DNA of 64,000 nucleotides from Lucinisca nassula (Eukaryota; Mollusca; Bivalvia; Lucinida; Lucinidae). The stretch covers positions 44,717,124 to 44,781,123 of the forward strand of contig OY757016.1 in the NCBI GenBank assembly GCA_963580285.1, written 5' to 3'. Positions 46,401 through 60,080 of this stretch are shown in pieces; within the stretch, counting starts at the first letter, position 1, and each line of letters opens with the position of its first letter. A program made the translations under genes and the position numbers. The notes below the pieces were generated by a model, which saw nothing but the letters and a program-made list of their open reading frames with translations, was not told where the DNA came from and made no database searches.

Positions 46401-48963
46401 AATTCGTTCTGTCAGCGATAAAGCTAAATGACTCGACATACTACTCATAGGGATCAAGTGGCGTCACATTCCCTGTTAAGGGGACCAACGAGGGGAAATT
46501 CAATATACGTGGTGTAAATGGTCGAAGTAATTAATACAGCCTCAACATTTACATTAATATTCACACATCAAAGCCTCTAAATATCTATATTGTATTATGT
46601 TAAACATGTTCCTAGTTGGCTGGACATAATCCTTAGAGGGCATGATTCGCGTCACATTCCCTGATATGGGGCCCAATAGAGTGTGGGGGCGGACAATTAT
46701 GCAAGTGATTAAAAAATGATAACAAATTTCACATACCGTTCAAATTTGAAGATATATCGGAACCGCAGCCTCTTAATATCTTTCATTTATTATGTTAACC
46801 ATATAGACTGATGTCAGAGCAAAATCGTACTTTGGGTGTATTGGCGTCACATTCCCTAGTATGGGGCGCAAAGAGAGAAATTCATTGTAAGTGCTGAAAA
46901 TCGTTATAAATGCACGTTCAACACTTGGGTTCGAATTTCAGCCTCTCAGCCTCTAAATATCTGCAATATGTTCTGTCAGCGATAAAGCTTAATGGCTCGA
47001 CATACTAGTCAAAGGGATCAAGTGGCGTCACATTCCCTGTTAAGGGGCCCATCGAGGGGAAATTCAATATAAGCTGTGTAAATGGTCGAAGTAATTAATA
47101 CAGCCTCTACATTTACATTAAAAATTTACACATCAAAGTCTCTAAATACCTATATGTATATATGTTAAACATGTTTCTAGTTTCCTGGACATAATCCTTA
47201 GAGGGTATGATTCGCGTCACATTCCCTGATATGGGGCCCTATAGGGAGACAATTATGCTAGTGACTGAAAAATGATAACAAATTTCACATACCGTTCAAA
47301 TTTGAAGATATTTCGAAACTGCAGCCTCTTAATATCCTTTATTTATTATGCTTACCATATAGACTGATGTCAGAGAAAGGTCGTACTTTGGGTGAATTGG
47401 CGTCATATTCCCTAGTATGGGGCCCATAGAGTGAAATTCATTGTAAAGGCTGAAAATCGTTATAAATGCACGTCCAACACTTGGGTTCGAATTTCAGCCT
47501 CTCAGCCTCTAAATATCTGCAATATGTTCTGTCAGCGATAAAGCTAAATGACTCGATATACTAGTCATAGGGATCAAGTGTCGTCACATTCCCTGTTTAG
47601 GGGCCCATCGAAGGGAAATTCAATATAGGCGGTGTAAATGGTCGAAGTAATTAATACAGCCTCTACATTTACATTAAAATTCACACATAAAAGCCTCTAA
47701 ATATCTATATTGTATTATGTTAAACATGTTCCTAGTTGCCTGGACATAATCCTTAGAGGGTATGATTCGCGTCACATTCCCTGATATGGGGCTCTATAGG
47801 GGGACATGCTGAAAATCGTTATAAATGCAAGTTTAACACTTGAGTTCGAATTTCAGCCTCTCAGCCTCTAAATATCTACAATTCGTTCTGTCAGCGATAA
47901 AGCTACATGACTCGGCATACTCGTCATAGGGATCAAGTGGCGTCACATTCCCTGTTAAGGGGACCAACGAGGGGAAATTCAATATACGTGGTGTAAATCG
48001 TCGAAGTAATTATTACAGCCTCTACATCTACATTAATATTCACACATCAAAGCCTCAAAATATCTATATTGTATTATGTTAAGCATGTTCCTAGTTGCCT
48101 GGAAATAATCCTTAGAGAGATTGATTTGCATCACATTCCCTGATATGGGGCCCAATAGGGGGACAATTGTGCACCTGACTCAAAAATGAAAACAAATTTC
48201 ACATACCGTTCAAATTTGAAGAAATTTCGCAACCGCAGCCTCTTAATATCTTTCATTTATTATGTTTTCCATATAGACTGATGTCAGAGCAAGATCGTAC
48301 TTTGGGTGAATTGGCGTCACATTCCCTAGTATGGGGCCGAAAGAGGGAAAATTCATTTTTAGTGCTGAAAATCGTTATAAATGCAAGTTTAACACTTGGG
48401 TGCGAATTTCAGCCTCTCAGCCTCTAAATATCTGCAATTCGTTCTGTCAGCGATAATGCTAAATGACCCGACATACAACTCATAGGGATCAAGTGGCGTC
48501 ACATTCTCAGTTAAGGGGACCAACCAGAGGGAAATTCAATACACGTGGTGTAAATGGTCGAAGTAATTAATGCAGCCTCTACATTTACATTAAAATTCAC
48601 ACATCAAAGACTCTTAATATCTATATTGTATTATGTTAAACATGTTCCTAGTTGGCTGGACATAATCCTTAGAGGGTATGATTTGCGTCACATTCTGAAA
48701 ATATTTATAAATGCAAGTTTAACACATTGGTTCGAACTTCAGACTCTCAGCCTCTTAATATCTGTAATTCGTTCGGACAGCGAGAAAGCTAAATGACTCG
48801 GTATACGTCTCATAGGGATCAAGTGACTTCACATTCCCTGTTAAGGGGACCAACGAGGGGAAATTCAATATACGTGGTGTAAATCGTCGAAGTTATTAAT
48901 ACAGCCTCTACATTTACATTAAAATTCACACATCAAAGCCTCTAAATATCTATATTGTATTAT

Positions 48964-48966
<3 letters not shown>
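43431..48966 (-). repeat. Satellite S1, minus arm, fourth block
   Basis: About ten inverted C-B-A higher-order units. Monomer A markers lie at about 43919, 44459, 45017, 45571, 46113, 46668 and 47233, giving a period of about 540-565 bp, less regular than the plus core. Local deletions join monomers out of order near 47807 and 48694. Confidence 0.92.
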
Positions 48967-48997
<31 letters not shown>

Positions 48998-49216
48998 GTT
49001 TGGGTTTTACGGCCCTTTCAAGATTATTTCACTCATATCGAGCCGATCGTTAATCAGAGGTGGGCGAAAACCGGAGTACCCGGAGAAAAACCACCTGACC
49101 TTCCGTTGCAGAACTTGGCGTCTCACACGTGGCCTGAGCGAGGCTCGAACCTACGGCGGTGAGAGACCTAATGACTAAGAGTCAGCGCTCTTATCCACTA
49201 GGCCACGGAGGCCCGT
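48967..49216 (-). mobile_element. V-domain-type SINE with tRNA-like head
   Basis: On the minus strand the element starts with a tRNA-like head (GGCCTCCGTGGCCTAGTGGA for the A box, GTAGGTTCGAGCC for the B box), followed by a body with TTTCTCCGGGTACTCCGG, the hallmark of V-SINE central domains, and a poly(A) tail seen as about 32 T. The anticodon loop reads CTCTTAG, suggesting a tRNA-Lys-like origin (weak). A perfect 14-bp target duplication, TATTGTATTATGTT, flanks it (48953-48966 and 49217-49230). Confidence 0.9.
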
Positions 49217-52200
49217 TATTGTATTATGTTAAACATGTTCCTAGTTGGCTGGACATAATCCTTAGAGGGTATGATTCGCGTCACATTCCCTGATATGGGG
49301 CCCAATAGTGGGGGGGGGGGGGGGGGGGCAATTATGCAAGTGATTAAGGGGACCAACGACGAAAAAATCAATATAGGTGGTGTAAATGGTTGAAGTAATT
49401 AATACAGCCTCTACATTTACATTACAATTCACACATCAAAGCCTCTAAATATCTATATTGTATTATATGAGACATGTTCCTAGTTGCCTGGACATAATCC
49501 TCAGAGGGTATGATTCGCGTCACATTCCCTGGTATGGGACCCAATAGGGGGACAATTATGCTAGTGACTCAAAAATGATAACAAACTTCACATACCGTTA
49601 AATTTGAAGATATTTCGGAACCGTAGCCTCTTAAGATCTTTCATTTATTATATTAACCATATAGACCGATGTCAGAGCAAGATCGTACTTTGGGTGAATT
49701 TGCGTCACATTCCCTAGTATGGGGCCAAAAAAGGGAAATTCAGTGTTAGTGCTGAAAATCTTTATAAATGCAAGTTTAACACTTGGGTTCGAATTTCAGC
49801 CTTTCAGCCTCTTAATATCTGTAATTCGTTCTGTCAGCGATAAAGCTAAATGACTCGACATACTACTCATAGGGATCAAGTGGCTTCACATTCCCTGTTA
49901 AGGGGACCAACGAGGGGAAATTCAATATACGTGGTGTAAATCGTCGAAGTTATTAATACAGCCTCTACATTTACATTAAATTTCACACATCAAAGCCTCT
50001 AAATATCTATATTGTACTATATTAAACATGTTCCTAGTTGGCTGGACATAATCCTTAGAGGGTATGATTCGCGTCACATTCCCTGATTTGGGGCCCAATA
50101 GTGGGGGGGGGGACAATTATGCAAGTGATTAAAAAATGATAACAAATTTCACATACCGTTCAAATTTAAAGATATTTCGGAACCGCAGCCTCTTAATATC
50201 TTTCATTTATTATGTTTACCATATAGACTGATGTCAGAGCAAGATCGTACTTTGGGTGAATTGGCGTCACATTCCCTAGTATGGGCGCAAAGAGAGAAAT
50301 TCATTGTAAGTGCTGAAAATCGTTATAAATGCACGTTCAACACTTGGGTTCGAATTTCAGCATCTCAGCCTCTAAATATCGGCAATATGTTAGACTGTCA
50401 GCGATAAAGCTTAATGACTCGACATACTAGTCAAAGGGATCAAGTGGCGTCACATTCCCTGTTAAGGGGCCCATCGAGGGTAAATTCAATATAAGCTGTG
50501 TAAATGGTCGAAGTAATTAATACAGCCTCTACATTTTCATTAAAATTCACACATCAAAGCCTCTAAATACCTATATGTCTATGTGTTAAACATGTTTCTA
50601 GTTGCCTGGACATAATCCTTAGAGGGTATGATTCGCGTCACATTCCCTGATATGGGGCCCTATAGGGGGACAATTATGCTTGTGACTGAAAAATGATAAC
50701 AAATTTCACATACCGTTCAAATTTGAAGATATTTCGGAACCGTAGCCTCTTAATATATATTATTTATTATGCTTACCATATAGACTGATGTCAGTGGAAG
50801 ATCGTACTTTGAGTGAATTGGCGTCACATTCCCTAGTATGGGGCCCAAAGAGGGAATTCATTGTTAGTGCTGAAAATCGTTATAAATGCTGGTTTAACAC
50901 TTGGGTTCAAATTTCAGCCTCTCAGCCTCTAAATATCTGCAGTTTGTTCAGTCAGCGATAAAGCTAAATGACTCTACATACTAGTCATAGGGATCAAGTG
51001 GCGTCACATTCCCTGTTAAGGGGCCCATCGAGGGGATTATGCTCTCAGCCTCTAAATATCTGCAATATTTTAGACTGTCAGCGATAAAGCTTAATGACTC
51101 GACATACTAGTCAAAGGGATCAAGTGGCGTCACATTCCCTGTTAAGGGGCCCATCGAGGGTAAATTCAATATAAGCTGTGTAAATGGTCGAAGTAATGAA
51201 TACAGCCTCTACATTTACATTAAAATTCACACATCAAAGCCTCTAAATACCTATATGTCTATATGTTAAACATGTTCCTAGTTGGCTGGACATAATCCTT
51301 AGAGGGCATGATTCGCGTCACATTCCCTGATATGGAGCCCTATAGGGGGACAATTATGCTAGTGACTCAAAAATGATAATAAATTTCACATACCGTTCAA
51401 ATTTGAAGATATTTGGGAACCGCAGCCTCTTAATATCTTTCATTTATTATGTTTACCATATAGACTGATGTCAGCGCAAGATTGTACTTTGGGTTAATTG
51501 GCGTCATATTCCCTAGTATGGGGCGCAAAGAGAGAAATTCATTGTAATTGCTGAAAATCGTTATAAATGCAGGTTCAACACTTGGGTTCGAAATTCAGCC
51601 TCTCAGCCTCTAAATATCTGCAATATGTTCTGTCAGCGATAAAGCTTAATGACTCGACATACTAGTCAGAGGGATCAAGTGGCGTCACATTCCCTGTTAA
51701 GGGGCCCATCGAGGAGAAATTCAATATAGGCTGTGTAAATGGTCGAAGTAATGAATACAGCCTCTACATTTACATTAAAATTCACACAGCAAAGCCTCTA
51801 AATACCTATATGACTATGTGTTAAACATGTTTCTAGATGCCTGGTCATAATCCTTAGAGGGTATGATTCGCGTCACATTCCCTGATATGGGGCCCTATAG
51901 GGGAAAAATTATGCTAGTGACTGAAAAATGATAACAAATTTCACATACCGTTCAAATTTGAAGATATTTCGGAACCGTAGCCTCTTAATATCTTTTATTT
52001 ATTATGCTTACCATATAGACTGATGTCAGAGCAAGATCGTACTTTGGGTGAATTGGCGTCACATTCCCTAGTATGGGGCCCAAAGAGAGAAATTCATTGT
52101 GAGTGCTGAAAATCGTTATAAATGCAGGTTCAACACTTTGGTTCGAATTTCAGCCTCTCAGCCTCTAAATATCTGCAATATGTTCTGTCAGTGATAAAGC

Positions 52201-53000
52201 TAAATGACTCGATATACTAGTCAAAGGCTTCAAGTGGCGACACATTCCCTGTTAAGGGGCCCATCGAGGGGAAATTCAATATAGGCGGTGTAAATGGTCG
52301 AAGTAATTAATACAGCCTCTACATTTACATTAAAATACACACATCAAAGCCTCTAAATATCTATTTTGCATTATGTTAAACATGTTCCTAGTTGTCTGGA
52401 CATAATCCTTAGAGGGTATGATTCGCGTCACATTCCCTGATATGGGGCTCTATTGGGGGACAATCATGCTAGTGACTCAAAAATGATAACACATTTCACA
52501 TACCGTTCAAATTTGAAGATATTTCGGAACTGTAGCCTCTTAATATCTTTCATTTATTATGTTTACTATATAGACCGATGTCAGAGCAAGATCGTACTTT
52601 GGGTGAATTGGCGTCACATTCCCTAGTATGGGGCCCAAAGAGGGAAAATTTAGTGTTAGTGCTGAAAATCGTTATAAATGCAAGTTTAACACTTGCGTTC
52701 GAATTTCTGCCTCTCAGCCTCTAAATATCTGTAATTCATTCTGTCAGCGATAAAGCTAAATGACTCGGCATACTACTCATAGGGATCAAGTGGCGTCACA
52801 TTCCCTGTTAAGGGGACCAACGAGGGGAAATTCAATATACGTGGTGTAAATCGTCGAAGTAATTAATACAGCCTCTACATCTACATTAATATTCACACAT
52901 CAAAGCCTCAAAATATCTATATTGTATTATGTTAAACATGTTCCTAGTTGCCTGGACATAATCCTTAGAGGGTTTGATTCGCGTCACATTCCCTGATATG
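49217..53000 (-). repeat. Satellite S1, minus arm, fifth block
   Basis: Inverted A-B-C units with a 19-nt G run at 49310-49328 followed by a deletion, and a partial monomer duplication around 51037-51180. Ends where RetroF copy 5 interrupts a monomer A. Confidence 0.9.
49310..49328. repeat. Poly(G) run
   Basis: 19 consecutive G in the monomer A position that elsewhere holds GGGGG or GGGGTGGGGGG (compare 39903-39921, 46682-46692, 50103-50112 and 55995-56011). The tract is length-unstable. Confidence 0.9.
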
Positions 53001-53433
53001 GCGTTGTCTCACCTCTGTGGTTCTTTGATTTTTGTGTTCACGGAGATGTTGCACTGATGATTTAGGAGACCTTCATGCGGACTGAACAAATTATTTGTCT
53101 CAATCGCGACGGAAGTAAGGGCGAGGATTGTGGCCACGTAAAATCGATTTAAGCCCCCCAGTGGAAATCATTCCACTGACCGTTCCAAGGCGGTTCTTCT
53201 GTGTCGGTTTATTTATGGTGTTGTTTGTTACTTACTGTATGTATCACTTGTGTCTTTATATTTTGGATGGCCATATGGCCATTTTGTGGGAAAGAAACTG
53301 TCCTTATGGCCTTCCTTTGTTTAGGTTTCCATTATGGTCTGGTCGCTTAATGTCTGTGTTTCTTTCCCTTTGGTGTCTTTGATGGGTGGAGTAAGTTAAT
53401 TGTATCGATTCCTGATCTTTGTTTTACTTCTAT
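53001..53433 (+). mobile_element. RetroF copy 5 inside S1
   Basis: Starts at CGTTGTCTCACCTCTG and ends at GTTTTACTTCTA. About ten bases of the S1 target appear lost at the junction. It shows the same hydrophobic frame (53128-53382), here without ATG. Confidence 0.8.
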
Positions 53434-56400
53434 TTTCTTTAGGGGGACAATCATGCTAGTGATTCAAAAATGATAACACATTTCACATACCGTTCAAATT
53501 TGAAGATATTTCGGAACCGCAGCCTCTTAATATCTTTCATTTATTATGTTTACCATATAGACTGATGTCAGAGCAAGATCGTGCTTTTGGTGAATTGGCG
53601 TCACATTCCCTAATATGGGGCCGAAATAGTGAAGATTTATTGTAAGTGCTGAAAATGCAAGTTTTACACTTGGGTTCGAATTTCAGCCTCTCAGCCTCTA
53701 AATATCTGCAATTCGTTCTGTCAAAGATAAAGCTAAATGACTCGACATAATACTCATAGTTATCAAGTGGCGTCACATTCCCTGTTTTTGGGACCAACGA
53801 GGGGAAATTCAATATAGGTGGTGTAAATGGTCGAAGTAATTAATACAGCCTCTACATTTACATTGAAATTCACACAGCAAAGCCTCTAACTATCTATATT
53901 GTTTTATAATAAACTTGTTGCTAGTTACCTGCACATAATCCTTAGAGGGTATATTTTGCGTCACAGTTCCTTTTATGGGGCCCAATAGGGGGACAATTAT
54001 GCTAGTGACTCAAAAATGATAACAAATTTTACATACCGTTTAAATTTGAAGATATTTCGGAACCGCAGCCCCTTAATATCTTTCATTTATGATGTCAGAG
54101 CAAGATCGTACTTTGGGTGAATTGGCGTCACATTCGCTAGTATGGGGCCCAAAGAGGGGAAATTCAGTGTACGTGCTGAAAATCGTTATAAATGCACGTT
54201 CAACACTTGGATTCGAATTTCAGCCCATCAGCCTCTAAATATCTGCAATACGTTCTGTCAGCTATAAAGGTAAATACATCGACATACTACTCATAGGGAT
54301 CAAGTGGCGTCACATTCCCTGTTAAGGGGACCAACGAGGGTAAATTCAATATAGGTGGTGTAAATCGTCGAAGTAATTAATACAGCCTGTACGTTTACAT
54401 TAAAATTCACACACTTAATATCTTTCATTTGTTATGTTTACCATCTAGACTGATTACAGAGCAAGATCGTACTTTGGGCGAATAGGCGTCACATTCCCTA
54501 GTATGGGGCCAAAAGAGAGGAAATTCAGTGTAAGTGCTGAAAATCGTTATGAATGCAAGTTTAACACTTCGGTTCGAATTTCAGCCTCTCAGCCTCTAAA
54601 TATCTGCAATTCGTTCTGTCAGCGATAAAGCTAAATGACTCGACATACTACTCATAGGGATCAAGTGGCGTCACATTCCCTGTAAAGGGGACCATCGAGG
54701 GGAAATTCAATATATGTGGTGTAAATCGTCGAAGTAATTAAAACAGCCTCTACATTTACATGAAAATTCACTCATCAAAGCCCCTAAATATCTATATTGT
54801 TTTATATTACACATGTTTCTAGTTGGCATAATCCTTAGAGGGTATGATTTGCGTCACATTCCTGATATGGGGCCGAATAGGGGGACAATTACTCAAAAAT
54901 GATAACAAATATCGCATGCCGTTCAAATTTGAAGATATTTCGGAACCTTAGCCTCTTAATATCTTTCATTTATTATGTTTATAATATAGACTGATGTCAG
55001 AGCATGATCGTACTTTGGATGAATTGGCGTCACATTCCCTGATATGGGGCCCAAAGAGGGGAAATTCAGTGTAAGTGCTAAAAATCGTTGTAAATGCAAG
55101 TTTAACACTTGGGTTCGAATTTCAGCCTCTCAGCCTCTAAATATCTGTAATGCGTTCTGTCAGTGACAAAGCTAAATGTCTCGGCATACTTCTCATAGGA
55201 ATCAAGTGGCGTCACATTCCCTGAAAAGGGGACCACGACGGGAAAATCAATATAGGTGGTGTAAATAGTCGAAGTAATTAATACAGCCTCGATCTACATT
55301 TACATTAAAATTCACACATCAAAGCCTCTAAATATCTATATTGTATTATGTTAAACATGTGCCTAGATTCCTGGACATAATGCTTAGAGGGTATGATTCG
55401 CGTCACATTCCCTGATATGGGGCCCAAAAGGGGTGCATTTATGCAATTGACTCAAAAATGATAACAAATTTCACATACCATTCAAATTTGAAGATATTTC
55501 GGAACCCCAGCCTCTTAATATCTATCATTTATTATGTTAACCATATAGACTGATGCCAGAGGAAGATCGTATTTTGGGTGAATTGGCGTCACATTCCCTA
55601 GTACGGCGCCCAAAGAGGTGAAATTCAGTGTAAGTGTTGAAAATCGTTATAAATGCAAGTTTAACACTTGGGTTCGAATTTAAGCCTCTCAGCCTCTAAA
55701 TATCTGCAATTCGTTCTGTCAGCGATAAGTTTAAATGACTCGGCATACTACTCATAGGGATCAAGTGGCGTCACATTCCCTGTTAAAGGGACCAACGATG
55801 GGAAATTCAATATAGGTGGTGTAAATGGTCGAAGTAATTAATACAGCCTCTACATTTACATTGAAATTCACACATCAAAGCCTCTAAATATCTATATTGT
55901 ATTATGTGAAACATGTTCCTAGTTGCCTGGACATAATCCTTAGAGGGTATAGAGGGTATGATTCGCGTCACATTCCCTGATATGGGTCCTATAGGGGAAG
56001 GGGGGTGGGGGGCAATTATGCAATTGACTCAAAAATGATTACACATTTCACATACCGTTCAAATTTGAAGATATTTTGGAACCTTAGCCTCTTAATATCT
56101 TTCATTTATAATGTTTACCACATAACCCGATGTCAGAGCAAGATTGTACTTTGGGTGAATTGGCGTCACATTCCCTAATATGGGGCCCAAAGAGGGGAAA
56201 TTCAGTGTTAGTGCTGAAAATCGTTATAAATGCAAGTTTAACACTTGGGTTCGAATTTCAGCCTCTCAGCCTCTAAATATCTGTAACTCGTTCTGTCAGC
56301 GTTAAAGCTAAATGACTCGGCATACTACTCATAGGGATCAAGTGGCGTCACATTCCCTGTTAAGGGGACCAACGAGGGGAAATTCAATATACGTGGTGTA

Positions 56401-57930
56401 AATCGTCGAAGTAATTTACACAGCCTCTACATTTACATTTATATTCACACATCAATGCCTCAAAATATCTATATTGTATTATATTAAACATGTTCCTAGT
56501 TGCCTGGACACGATCCTTAGAGGGTATGATTTGCGTCACATTTCCTGATATGGGGCCCAATAGGGGGGACAATTGTGCACGTGACTCAAAAATGAAAACA
56601 AATTTCACATACCGTTCAAATTTGAAGATATTTCGGAACCGCAGCCTCTTAATATCTTTCATTTATTATGTTTACCATATAGACTGATGTCAGAGCAAGA
56701 TCGTACTTTGGGTGAATTGGCGTCACATTCCCTAGTATGGGGCCGAAATAGGGAAAATTCAGTGTAAGTGCTGAAAATCGTTATAAATGCAAGTTTAACA
56801 CTTGGGTTCGAATTTCAGCCTCTCAGCCTCTAAATATCTGCAATTTGTTCTGTCAGCGATAAAGCTAAATGACTCGACATACTACTCATAGGGATCAAGT
56901 GGCGTCACATTCCCTGTTAAGGGGAACAACGAGGGGAAATTCAATATAGGTGGTGTAAATAGTCGAAGTAATTAATACAGCCTCTACATTTACATTAAAA
57001 TTCACACATCAAAGCTTCTAAATATGTATATTGTATTATAGTAACCTTGTTGCTAGTTAACTGCATATAATCATTAGAGGGTATATTTTGCGTCACATTC
57101 CCTTTTATGGTGCCCCATAGGGGAACAATTATGCTAGTGACTCAAAAATGATCGAAATTTCATATACTGTTCAAATTTGAAGATATTTCGGAACCGCAGC
57201 CTCTTAATATCTTTCATTTATTATGCTGACCATATAAACTGATGTCAGAGGAAGATCGTACTTTGGGTGAATTGGCGTCACTTTCCTTAGTATGGGCCCA
57301 AAGAGGGGAAATTCAATGTAAGTGCTGAAAATCGTTATAAATGCAGGTTCAACACTTGGGTTCGAATTTCAGCATCTCGGCCTCTAAATATTTGCAATTC
57401 GTTCTATCAGCGATAAAGCTAATTGATTCGGCATACTACTCATAGGGATCAAGTGGCGTCACGTTCCCTGTTAAGGGGACCAACGAGGGGAAATTCAATA
57501 TAGGTGGTGTAAATAGTCGACGTAATTAATACAGCCTCTACATTTACATTAAAATCCACACATCAAAGCCTCTAAATATCACAGTAAACTTGCTGCTAGG
57601 CATGCATCAAATCCTTAGAGGGTATGTTTCGCGTCACATTCCCTTATATAGGGCCCAATAGGGGGACAATTATGCAATTGACTCAAAAATGATAACAAAT
57701 TGCACATACCGTTCAAGTTTGAAATTATTTCGAAACCGCAGCCTCTTAATATCTTTCATTTATTATGTGTACCATATAGACCGATGTCCGAGCAAAATTG
57801 TACATTGGGTGAAGTAGCGTCACATTCCCTAGTATGGGGCCCAAAGAGGGGAAATTCAGTGTACGTGCTGAAAATCGTTATAAATGCAAGTTTAACACTT
57901 GGGTTCGAATTTCAGCCTCTTAGTCTCTAA
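53434..57930 (-). repeat. Satellite S1, minus arm, sixth block
   Basis: Inverted C-B-A units with moderate divergence. A small duplication of AGAGGGTAT lies at 55942-55958 and monomer deletions near 54090 and 54415. Confidence 0.9.
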
Positions 57931-58274
57931 TTATTTGTCTAAATTGCGACGGAAGTCAGGGCGAGGAATGTGGCCACGTAAAATCGATTTAAGCCCCCCA
58001 GTGGAAATCTTTCCACTGACCGTTCCAAGGCGGTTCTTCTGTGGCGATTTATTTATGTTGTTGTTTGTTACTTACTGTGTGTAGCATTTGTGTCTTTTTA
58101 TTTTGGATGGCCATATGGCCATTTTGTGGGAAAGTTACTGTCCTTATTGCCTTCCTTTGTTTAGGTTTCCATTATGGTCTGGTCGCTTAATGTTTGTGTT
58201 TCTTTTCCTTTGGTGTCTTTGATGGGTGGAGTAAGTTAATTGTATCGATTCCTGATCTTTGTTTTACTTCTACT
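57931..58274 (+). mobile_element. RetroF copy 6 inside S1
   Basis: Strongly 5'-truncated: it starts at TTATTTGTCTAAATTGCGAC. Its 3' end GTTTTACTTCTACT meets satellite DNA. CTCTAA before and TTCTAAA after suggest a short target duplication. Confidence 0.78.
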
Positions 58275-59067
58275 TTTTCTAAATAGCAGTAATTCGTTCT
58301 GCCATCGATAAAGCTAAATGACTCGGCATACTACTCACAGGGATCTAGTGGCGTCACATTCCCTGTAAAGGGGACCAACGACGGGAAATTCAATATACGT
58401 GGTGTAAATCGTCGAAGTAATTAATACAGCCTCTACATTTACATTAAAATTCACATCAAAGCCTCTAAATATCTATATTGTATTATGTTACACATGTTCC
58501 TAGTTGCCTGGACATAATCCTTAGAGGGTATGATTCGCGTCACATTCCCTGATATGGGGCCCAATAGGGGGACAATTATGCAATTGACTCAAAAATGATA
58601 ACAAATTTCACATACCGCTCAAATTTGAAGATATTTCGGAACCGCAGCCTCTTAATATCTTTCATTTATTATGTTTACCAGATAGACTGATGTCAGAGCA
58701 AGATCGTACTTTGGGTGAATTGGCGTCATATTCCCTAGTATGGGGTCCAAAGAGGGGAAATTCAGTGTAAGTGTTGAAAATCGTTATAAATGCAAGTTTA
58801 ACACTTGGGTTCGAATTTCAGCCTCTCAGCCTCTAAATATCTGTAATTCGTTCTGTCAGTGAGAAATCTAAATGATTGGGCATACTAGTCATAGGGACCA
58901 AGTGGCGTCACATTCCCTGTAAAGGATACCAACGACGGGGAAATCAATATAGGATGTGTAAATGTACATTTATATTAAAATTCACACATCAAAGCCTCTA
59001 AATATCTATATTGTATTATGTTAAACATGTTCCTAGTTGCTTGGACATAATCCTTAGAGGTATGATG
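58275..59067 (-). repeat. Satellite S1, minus arm, last block
   Basis: B, A, C, B and A monomers; the array ends inside a monomer A (ATAATCCTTAGAGGTATGAT), where the RT fragment begins. Confidence 0.88.
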
Positions 59068-59235
59068 AACATATTTGTCATTCAGCCACCAAGTTTGCTG
59101 TGTGTGTTACAGAAGGCCAAGACAATCTTCCTACGTTATACTGGTTACCAAAACTTCATAAAAGACCTTACAAAGCACGGTTTATTGCAAATTTCAGCTC
59201 TTGCACTACCACTGAACTTTTTAAATTATTATTAT
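59068..59235 (+). pseudogene. RT fragment, plus copy
   Basis: Frames give HICHSATKF with a shift into VCVTEGQDNLPTLYWLPKLHKRPYKARFIANF. This is the same region of the same RT family as the larger minus-strand fragment next to it (LYWLPKLHKRPYKARFIAN). It diverges after TELFKLL. Too short to be functional. Confidence 0.75.
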
Positions 59236-59325
59236 GCCCTTTCCACCATTCTTCGAATGGCGGGGGCATAAAATGCATTTTTGACATTACATGCAAGATA
59301 GAGAGAATCTTCTCTGTGAAAAAAC

Positions 59326-60080
59326 TCATTCAAATAAATCATTAAGCTTTTCTTTTATGAGATAATGAGGAAGTGTAATGTAAAGAGTGGAAAAATCGTA
59401 AGTAGACAGACTTGAAGCACGAAAACGTCTGGATTTAAATTTATTTAAAACCTCATTCGAATTTTTTATAGACCAAAGCAGATTTCTCCCTGATCTTTCA
59501 AAGACTTTATCACAATATTTAATCACATGCGTTTTAATAGCAGTAAGACAGGAAGTTAGTAATTTAGAAAGTTCAGTGGTAGTGCAAGAGCTAGAATTTG
59601 CAATAAAACGTGCTTTGTAAGGTCTTTTATGAAGTTTCGGTAACCAGTATAGCGTATGAATCTTGTCTTGGCCTTCTGTAACACACACGGCAAACTTGGT
59701 GGCTGAATGACAAATATGTTCATCTACTATAGCTCTCTCTTCAGCTAAAGGCTGAATTTCATAGACCTTAGTACCAACAAGCTCCTGCTTAAGCGTGTTA
59801 ACATAGTGGAGCCGTTACACGACGACGACGTTGTTAGCGGCCTTGTCTGCAGAGCCCAAAACAAACTTCTTATGAAATTCTTGAATACCTAGCTTAAGAT
59901 GACGTAAAGACGTCTTGGGCTTAGGAGGTAATAAGTTAATATTTTTGAGAATAGCAAGAAATGCGTTTATCCACTAGTTTTAAAATGCTAAGTTTCCAGT
60001 CCTTAAGGGCTTTATGCTCAACATACTCTTGCATACACCATCGATTACCGAATTCATTCAAGGCAGCAGCAGTCCGACCC
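59326..60080 (-). pseudogene. RT remnant, N-terminal half
   Basis: Read from about 60080 downwards: MQEYVEHKALKDWKL, KLVDKRISCYSQKY, LLPPKPKTSLRHLKLGIQEF, LGSADKAANNVVVV, VNTLKQELVGTKVYEI, then LYWLPKLHKRPYKARFIANS, SCTTTELSKLL, WSIKNSNEVLNKF, and LSTYDFSTLYITLPH (RT motif A with the catalytic Asp in YDFSTLY). It ends in IKEKLNDLFE. This is the region upstream of the YIDD half found at 35486-36170, with about 40-50 residues missing between them. Breaks are a 1-nt shift at about 59940 and a TAA after NNVVVV. Family as for the other half: an invertebrate RT, possibly Penelope-related. Confidence 0.8.
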
